64,000 nt of DNA from Polytrichum commune (Eukaryota > Streptophyta > Polytrichopsida > Polytrichales > Polytrichaceae): contig OX485805.1 of the NCBI GenBank assembly GCA_950295325.1, positions 11,160,501-11,224,500 of the forward strand, written 5' to 3'. Position 1 is the stretch's first letter, and every line of letters begins with the position of its first letter. Positions 57,637 through 64,000 of the stretch are shown one piece after another. Below the pieces are notes generated by a model. It was given only the letters and a program-made list of their open reading frames with translations, was not told where the DNA came from and did not search any database. The translations under genes were made by a program, and so were the position numbers.

Positions 57637-58670
57637 CATCCATAAACAATGTAGTGTGATGCATACAATGACCTCATTGGTGCCACATGACAAACAATGA
57701 CTTCACAATACACCCAAATATTTCCTAGGGATTCCGGAATTTTTAAAATCTGGAGTGAAGTGATTCATACACAATATTCATGTATATCAAGATTCTAATA
57801 TGTGCACGAGCTATTGATATTGTGAGATTGAATTGTGGCTAGGAGCATGCAGTTACTATGTACGTGCCAAAATGGACGTACTATTATGGTATTTTTTAAT
57901 TGAACATGTTTATGGTATTATGCTACATTGTTTTGTCTAATTCATGTGTTTTAGCGTTCGGAGTTACGTGTTCCTATAAGTTTTTACTGATGTTATTGTT
58001 TTTACCAACCAAGTTATACTATTATTTGCGGTGTGAATACTAACTACATTAAATATGAAGTATTTTGTACAATATGTATTGATAATTAAGATGTCATAAT
58101 AACTCAAATAGGTTAACTAGTTAGAAACTTTGTAGTTTTTGAAAATATTCTATCTTACTATGGTCATCTATATATTTCAACTCATCTCTTGTATTTTTCT
58201 CTTATTTTTCATTTATTGAAAAATCTATATTTACTTTGCTTTCATCACCTTATATATCAAAAAATCATGATTTAAATCTTATAGTTGAGAAGGCAAGATA
58301 TATAGCTAAATTTTACTTTAAGTAACTAGTTTTAAATCCATTGCTAATGAGATTTGTATCTATTTTACTTATTTTATGATTATTTATCAATATATTTTAT
58401 ATGATTTTTTCATCCCCATCAATTAAACAATGTGTAGTTATAAGGCCATGGACTTAGGATGCTATTGAGGTTTAGACAAAGTTTGACATATAAACACAAA
58501 GAATGTGTATAGGTTTATTCAAAGCATGATGAAATTATGTCAAAGGAGATATGTTATTGCACATGGAAATTCAAAAGTATGAAATTTGAGCCCTCTAGTG
58601 TCTTACAAGCCCAAAAGTGGTTGCAATTATTTTTCATAGTACATTTTGTAAGCTCAAAAATTTAAGTGTT
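56765..58670. other. AT-rich stretch with microsatellite
   Basis: No gene was recognised. A G12-14 run sits at about 56941-56954 and a perfect (TA)n of about 22 units at 57589-57632. Confidence 0.55.
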
Positions 58671-58731
58671 ATTATTTCATTTTACACTTTGATTTTGCTC
58701 GAGTGCAACTATATATGGCTTTGAGGGTCAA

Positions 58732-58990
58732 GTGGAAATATTTCTCTGTGGCACAAAATCCTTTTATGCATCTTATAATGTAGTTGGAAATGAGGCACAT
58801 TTTGTGTTGGAGTGTCCCCTCTACAACTCTATTAAAGTAGTGCCATGGAGTGTAAAATCTTTCTTCAGATTGGATCATCAGATCGAAATTAGACTCTTAT
58901 CACAAAGAGGCCACTGCAGTCTATCATTGCAAGGAATTAGCTCTTTTTGTCACCATCTTGATGTATGTTGATGTATGTTCAGTCCCATTA
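58732..58990 (+). pseudogene. Possible LINE reverse transcriptase tail
   Basis: The plus frame reads NVVGNEAHFVLECPLYNSIK and then SFFRLDHQIEIRLL. The pattern G.E.HF(L/V)..CP.Y...R is common at the C-terminal zinc-knuckle-like end of plant non-LTR retrotransposon polyproteins. Nothing of the reverse transcriptase core is readable upstream, and no poly-A tail was located, so the assignment is weak. Confidence 0.35.
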
Positions 58991-58999
58991 GCCTTTTGG

Positions 59000-61445
59000 C
59001 TTCTCAGACTTTCAAATCAATTTCATTTCATCAAATTCGTTGTTTTAAGGAGGAAATTGTAGCGCAAATTTTTCTCAGGATGAAGGTTTGGGCAGTGAAT
59101 CTATCCTCAAAGCTTGTCAATTACATGTGACTTGATGTGTCCTCGCTTCAAAGTTTCAGTGTTTCAAAGTTCAGTGGAAAATCTGTTTGTTTCACAGTGA
59201 CCTTTTGTGGCCTCAACATCCCAAGGTCCCCAAGGATCTTGATTCTCGTGTGGCAAGTTGTACAGTGCTCGTTGAGCTAGTTCTTGTGATCTGGGTGGGG
59301 AGTAATTCCCTTGACTGGTGATTGCATGATGGTTGGGTTGGAATTCTTCAGTCTGCGATTTCTTGTGCTCATCATTGTTTAGATCATGATCTTGTTGATT
59401 AAAGTTTAGGCTGTGACAAGTATCTAGGTATGAGTCTTACTAAGCGATGTTATCTTTCATAATGTGGGTATTAAATGACAGTGACGATCATTTTTTTAGC
59501 GATAGAGTTTGATCTGGTTGTGGCGATTCACCTGTGATCCTTGCACGGAGACTTATGCGACATGTGAGATGTGGAGGACTCGTAGGTTTTTCAACTAAAA
59601 TGCTCTCCTTGATGAATCTCAATGAGTGTCAAACCCTCTACTGACGGCTTGTATGAGTTTATACAGATGTCTAAGGATCGATCCGTACTTTGTTGAAATT
59701 ACAGTAGAGTAGTGTCAGAGCCCTGACAAAAAGACCAACATTGATTTCAAATACCTTCGTACAACCCTTCGCGTTGATATTCAAAGCTCCACAGAGAAAA
59801 TACTACATTTGTCAACCTCAAGAGTCATCGACGTTTAGATCTCAACCTCAATCTCCTAAGAACAAATCAGACCACACTGAAGGAATTCTCATCGACATGT
59901 CACGAAGACCTTCTCAAACCACAGTCAATGCTCCATCCTTGTTCATTGAACTGGACAGTTCACGGTGAAATAACATTTTCTAGAAAGAAAAATAAATGGG
60001 GAGCCCAGTGAATAGGAAAACATCATTAATACATCATCAAAACATTATATGCCGTTTGTGAACCATGAATCAGTAACAACATGAACCTGCATGGTAGGGC
60101 CAACAGCAGGAGAGAAGGGTGGACGATTAAAATCAAAGCCCCTCCGCATACTGAGACATTCAAGTTCACAAATTTCACCTCTCGCCTCTCACTCACTCCA
60201 CAACATGCCTCTCTCCTCTCGCAAAAGACTCGAGGGCTTGACGCTGGGAGCAGATGGGTAAAGGAGATGAGCACAACTGTGGACTCCACTGGGCATAACT
60301 CAAACGAAGAACCTACTGTTACAGAGTCCACAACCTATGTGTAGGGTCCAACTTTGTCCATTAAGTATATAAACTTCTGTCTGTTTCTTTTGGCCTAAAT
60401 TCTGATCTTGTGTTCTCTTTGTTTCGGGATGGAAGCAAAAGCATGAGCCCTCAACAAATGAAAATACTTGAGTGCCACAATTGCCCAGCCCAATTTGTGT
60501 ATGAAAACCATAAATGTATACAACCCGTACCTGCAATACTAATAAAAAAACCTGAAAGGATTAAAAGTCTATACCCTTGACAACAAAACTCGGAGTCAAC
60601 CTAGTCAAGACTCAACATGAGATCTCATGTGGGAGAGGATAAATGTCCTCTTGTGGTGGTATGACCTTCCACTTATTCTTGAACCCCGTATGTCCTCTTA
60701 GCTACACCAATTATGTATTTAGTGTGGCCACCCCAATAAAAGGAGAGAGAGAGAGAGACTATACGCCAGTGAGTTGATAATCTGAAACTCTCATGCGATT
60801 ACTTTGCCCTGGTTCACTTGATATTGGTTGGCAGGTTTCCGGTGTTTCTTTCTCTTTTGGGATCGGGGGTCTGTGGAGGATTCGTAGTGAACTTCTCATT
60901 CAGAAGGGGCATGGCCGAGAATAATTTGCATATGTAACTGACCTATTTGAAGGAATCACTCATATTCGATCATCATATTTCCAAGACGACTCTGTTCAAA
61001 TGCCTCCAGAAGATTCTGACAGATGCAGGAAACTAAGTAGCCACACTCACGTTAAGCCTGAACTCGATCAGTAGACGCGGCCTCCTTTTGAATCTTCATT
61101 CCTGTATGCACAGGATCCTCTCTGGTTCAATATCCATTCACAAAGGTAGCACTTTGCAAACATTCTACATGTCAAGAAGCTATCTGACACATTTGATCTT
61201 CATTGGTATGTAAGGTATACTGTGGGCCTTATGTGGTCACGAAGCTCGAAACGGACATTCAAGAGGCACGTGTCAAGGACTATGTACAATGTTCTCAATA
61301 AACACCATTCTAGTTGACTCAGTTGCTGATCCAACAGTCTCCGAAAGACGAAGCTCGAAGGCGGTTAAAGTTCCGAAGTTGATCTCCATGGCTATTGTAT
61401 CCTCAGAAAAAGCTGATCAAACACATTCTCTGAAAGATGAATATT
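59000..61445. other. Spacer downstream of the FAD oxidase gene
   Basis: No gene was recognised. Open plus-strand frames at 59741-59968 and 60081-60344 (75 and 87 codons, the latter LSLTPQHASLLSQKTRGL) have somewhat coding-like composition but no family match. A GA-rich repeat lies at about 60740-60757. Confidence 0.4.
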
Positions 61446-61450
61446 GAAGG

Positions 61451-63454
61451 TTAAGATGCCGAAGGTTGTAGACGGCAGGTCTCAATGTTTTGTTGCAAAT
61501 CGCTGCCGACACATTTGCGACACACAAAGAGACCGAAAGGATCAACGCGGATCTTGGTCGCAAGCAACCTCGCGTAATTCTTCTTCCCCCAAAAGGATTG
61601 CTTCCACCTCGGCTCATCGCTGTCGGCTTCGTTGAGATAAGCCCCCGAGTCCGGGTACGCTTTGTGCAACACATGGACAAACACCTGCTGCGACTTCCGA
61701 GCCGCATCTTCCTCCGCCTGCGTAGAATTCCACGACCACGTACCTATGACATGCCAGATGCCTCGTCGCCATGCGGGCGTTACCGAGGTCACACCATGAG
61801 GATCGGCTCCGCGTACGCCTGGCCCGAGCACCATGAGGCCTTCGATTTCTGCCGTGCCTGACTTGGACATGGCAGACACTAGGGTTTTGGCGAGAGCGTT
61901 AGGGTTTCGTAGAGCGGAGTAAGGGACGATGCGGGAGCCTAGTATGGCCCTTCCCCCGGTGGAGTCCGTCCCCGTTTTGCTTGTTTGGTAGACTAATGCA
62001 TGCCAAGCCTGGAACGAAGGAGTTGTAGATATAAAAGTCGTGACGGTGACGTTGTGGAGCTGTGAGAAAGCTTGTGCTACAGGGGTGAAGGTTTTATTCG
62101 CTGCCTCTTCGGTCTGGGGAGCGAGGAAGAACGCTATAAAGCTAGTGGATCCAAATGTCCAGTATCCTCCCCAGTGTGCTGTGTCGATTGCAACCGTGCT
62201 TCGTGACCACACTGTCAAGATTTCCTCTTGTTGTGCGGTGCTCCACATTGTTCCGGTTGAGGGATACACTACGACGTATGCGAAGACGAGGTGAGATGGA
62301 TTGCGGTGGAGTTTGTAAGTTACTGAGGTGACGATCCCGAAGGTGCCGCCCCCGCCCCCGCGGAGGGCGAAGAAAAGCTCCGGGTCTTTGCTGCATGCAT
62401 TTAGGGTTTGGAGCCTCCCGTCTGCGGTGATGACTTGAATTTCCAGAACGTTGTCCACAGCCAGGCCGAAGGAAGGGCCAAGAGCGCCATGGCCACCTCC
62501 TTGGACGTAACCCCCGGTGGCACAAATGGTGAGCGCCATGCCACCAAGCACGATGTAGTCTGTGTTGTTGAGCTTGTCATAAACCTCGCCCCAATTCACA
62601 CCTCCGACAACGGTGATCGCAGGCACAAAATCAGTATGTTTGCATTTACCACCAGCTGTGGGAAATGTGTAATCGATGGTTATGTTCTTCATCTTGTGCG
62701 TCCAGATGAGGAAGGAGCCCGGTGCCGTGCTCCGGCCCATGTAATCGTGGCCGCTGCTCTTCACCGCAATGCGTAGCTTGTGCTGAGCTGCGAATTTGAC
62801 GGCCTTTTGAATGTCGCCAACGCTTTCGACTTGCAAGCCCAGGACCGCCACACTCCCTTGGCGGCATGGCGAACTCTTAGGGGCCTGGAAGTCGCAACGT
62901 TGCGCGCCTTTGTCTTCCCAGTTGTCCAGCTGCATGCTTCCCGCGTTGTCTGCTCGCATGTAGGCGTCTCCAGAATTGGCCTGGATGAATTCGCACCTTG
63001 TTGCATTGAAGTGCGGGACGTGGCAAGGGTATCCTGATGTTGCAGAAATTTCGAAGTCAATTCATCAGTTCGGACGCCACGACAAAGCACAAACAGGATC
63101 TTTTATCGACACACCCTAAATCTCGATTAAGCCGCTCGATGTGTATCAGCGCAGATTAATGTGGATCACGGCAGTCATGTGAACTTCACATGAAAAGGTG
63201 GAGAATCCCTGTAGATACAAGGTGAGAGAATTTTTATTAAAATTGATCGATGCGTGCATAAGTAACCCACCTGTTGGTTTCGGAGCAATCAATCGACCAC
63301 CGACGGTTTTGTTGAACGCATCCCATTCCGTGTCATTTGGCCAACAGTTGTCCGAAGCCACACAGCGACATTCGTGTAGATTCCCACTTGCAGCTCCAAT
63401 CAGAACTACAAACAAAGTTAAGGCTGAAACCGCTAAAACCTCGATGCTATACAT
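61451..63454 (-). CDS. Secreted berberine-bridge-enzyme-like FAD oxidase
   Basis: Two exons: 63454-63271 and 63033-61451, with a GT-AG intron of 237 bp (ACAG|GTGGGTT ... CATCAG|GATACC). The joined frame codes for about 588 residues. An N-terminal signal peptide (about residues 1-24, SALTLFVVLIGAASG) points to secretion or the wall. The family oxidises alcohols, sugars or alkaloids with a covalently bound FAD and passes electrons to oxygen. Visible: ECRCVASDNCWPNDTEWDAF start, VKSSGHDYMGRST with the His that links FAD, ICATGGYVQGGGHGALGPSF with a Cys at the second attachment site, ELFFALRGGGGGTFGIVTSV, and the C-terminal BBE segment YLNEADSDEPRWKQSFWG, YARLLATK and DPFGLFVC. The cysteine-rich N-terminus, GGGHGALGPSFG wording and length look closer to fungal-type than to flowering-plant members. 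No frame breaks. Substrate unknown. Confidence 0.9.
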
Positions 63455-64000
63455 CTTTGCTGAAGTTACTTCTTCCGAGTGATCAGATCAATTTGCGGTC
63501 TGGTATTGACTCGTCTTGGCACCTAGTAAGTGATTGAAATAACTCAATGTAAATGGACATTCGAACTCTGTAGAGACGAAGAAAGAGGACATGATCATCA
63601 CTTGTTTACACACTTTCAATTCTACGTACATTGATGATATTGTCAGGATCACATAGATTCACCTAAAGGACCAAACCAGAATTATTCAGACCATCCTGAG
63701 CTGAGAGGACTCCTCATCAAAGCTGATCTATCATGTGTATCTTCAGTGTCGATCCAGTCAAATATTATCACAAATTGAACAACTCACAGATCAATGGAAT
63801 ACTAAGCAAGCGTATTATGAATTAAGGTAAGTCTACAACTTGGTGGGCAAGCACCTGCATGCACCGAAAGCGGACTCACACCATGAATCTCCCGTGAGCA
63901 TCTAATCATTAGGAATTGGTTCAAGATCTCGAAAACGAATTGCACTATACATTCACAAAACAACAAGCAATCTCAGGGAACCTTCAGATCTCCATCCGCT
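63455..64000 (-). promoter_or_regulatory. Upstream region of the FAD oxidase gene
   Basis: About 545 bp upstream of the ATG at 63454. No other gene is visible, so the promoter and 5' UTR should lie here on the minus strand. I could not pin a TATA box or named element. Confidence 0.3.

Noticed and set aside
62142-62525. Minus-strand 127-codon frame overlapping the FAD oxidase
   Set aside because: It is another frame of the same strand within the oxidase exon, rich in Arg and Pro, with no family pattern.
61490-62776. Plus-strand open frames over the FAD oxidase
   Set aside because: They are antisense shadows of a GC-rich exon.
1-64000. tRNA or rRNA genes
   Set aside because: I saw no cloverleaf A/B-box pair or rRNA signature by eye. 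A tRNAscan or covariance search would be decisive.

Overview
This window looks like a gene-poor, repeat-rich stretch of a land-plant nuclear chromosome. The reasons are long AT-rich non-coding stretches, a spliced GT-AG gene, plant-type Ty1/copia and Ty3/gypsy LTR retrotransposons, hAT, PIF/Harbinger-like, Mutator-like and pogo/Tigger-like DNA transposon remnants, and microsatellites. The genus cannot be fixed from sequence alone. A non-seed plant (moss, liverwort, lycophyte or fern) is my best guess, because the FAD oxidase is closer in layout to fungal-type than to flowering-plant members, and several repeat proteins resemble families I associate with such genomes.

Only three protein genes look intact. 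They are an AIM24-family gene (20234-20974, +), a HOL-type thiol/halide methyltransferase (42336-43031, -) and a secreted berberine-bridge-like FAD oxidase with one intron (61451-63454, -). Two of them have left duplicate debris. A diverged tandem copy of the AIM24 3' end lies at 36463-36885, and a truncated methyltransferase pseudogene lies at about 38130-38425.

The centre (21258-36329) is a nested transposon structure. A Ty1/copia element (+ strand, about 209-bp LTRs, initiator-Met-type primer site, 5-bp target duplication) landed in the first copy of the duplicated AIM24 3' flank. A 9.3-kb Ty3/gypsy-type element (- strand, 23161-32461) then inserted inside its protease coding sequence, leaving CCTT on both sides. 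The Ty3-type element is the most unusual object here. Its decayed polyprotein reads gag - aspartic protease - C5-cytosine DNA methyltransferase - reverse transcriptase - RNase H - integrase - PHD finger. It thus carried both a DNA-methylation writer and a probable histone-tail reader. It is now dead: there are seven in-frame stops, most explicable by C-to-T or G-to-A transitions, and two frameshifts.

Left arm (1-19600): a 91-bp tandem array, a 124-bp tandem array, two hAT-type elements with 8-bp target duplications, a 594-bp PIF/Harbinger-like MITE with TTA duplication, a fragment of a different Ty3 pol gene, a possible En/Spm-type fragment, and AT-rich sequence with nothing recognisable. Right arm (36400-61400): the methyltransferase and its pseudogene, a pogo/Tigger-like element and a second related transposase relic, a second copy of the MITE family with TGA duplication, a Mutator-like MITE, a 2.7-kb decayed transposase-like gene with a GHTH motif, a 33-bp tandem repeat, and a possible LINE tail.

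All boundaries and homologies were read by eye. No database search was possible, and family names rest on motif recognition.
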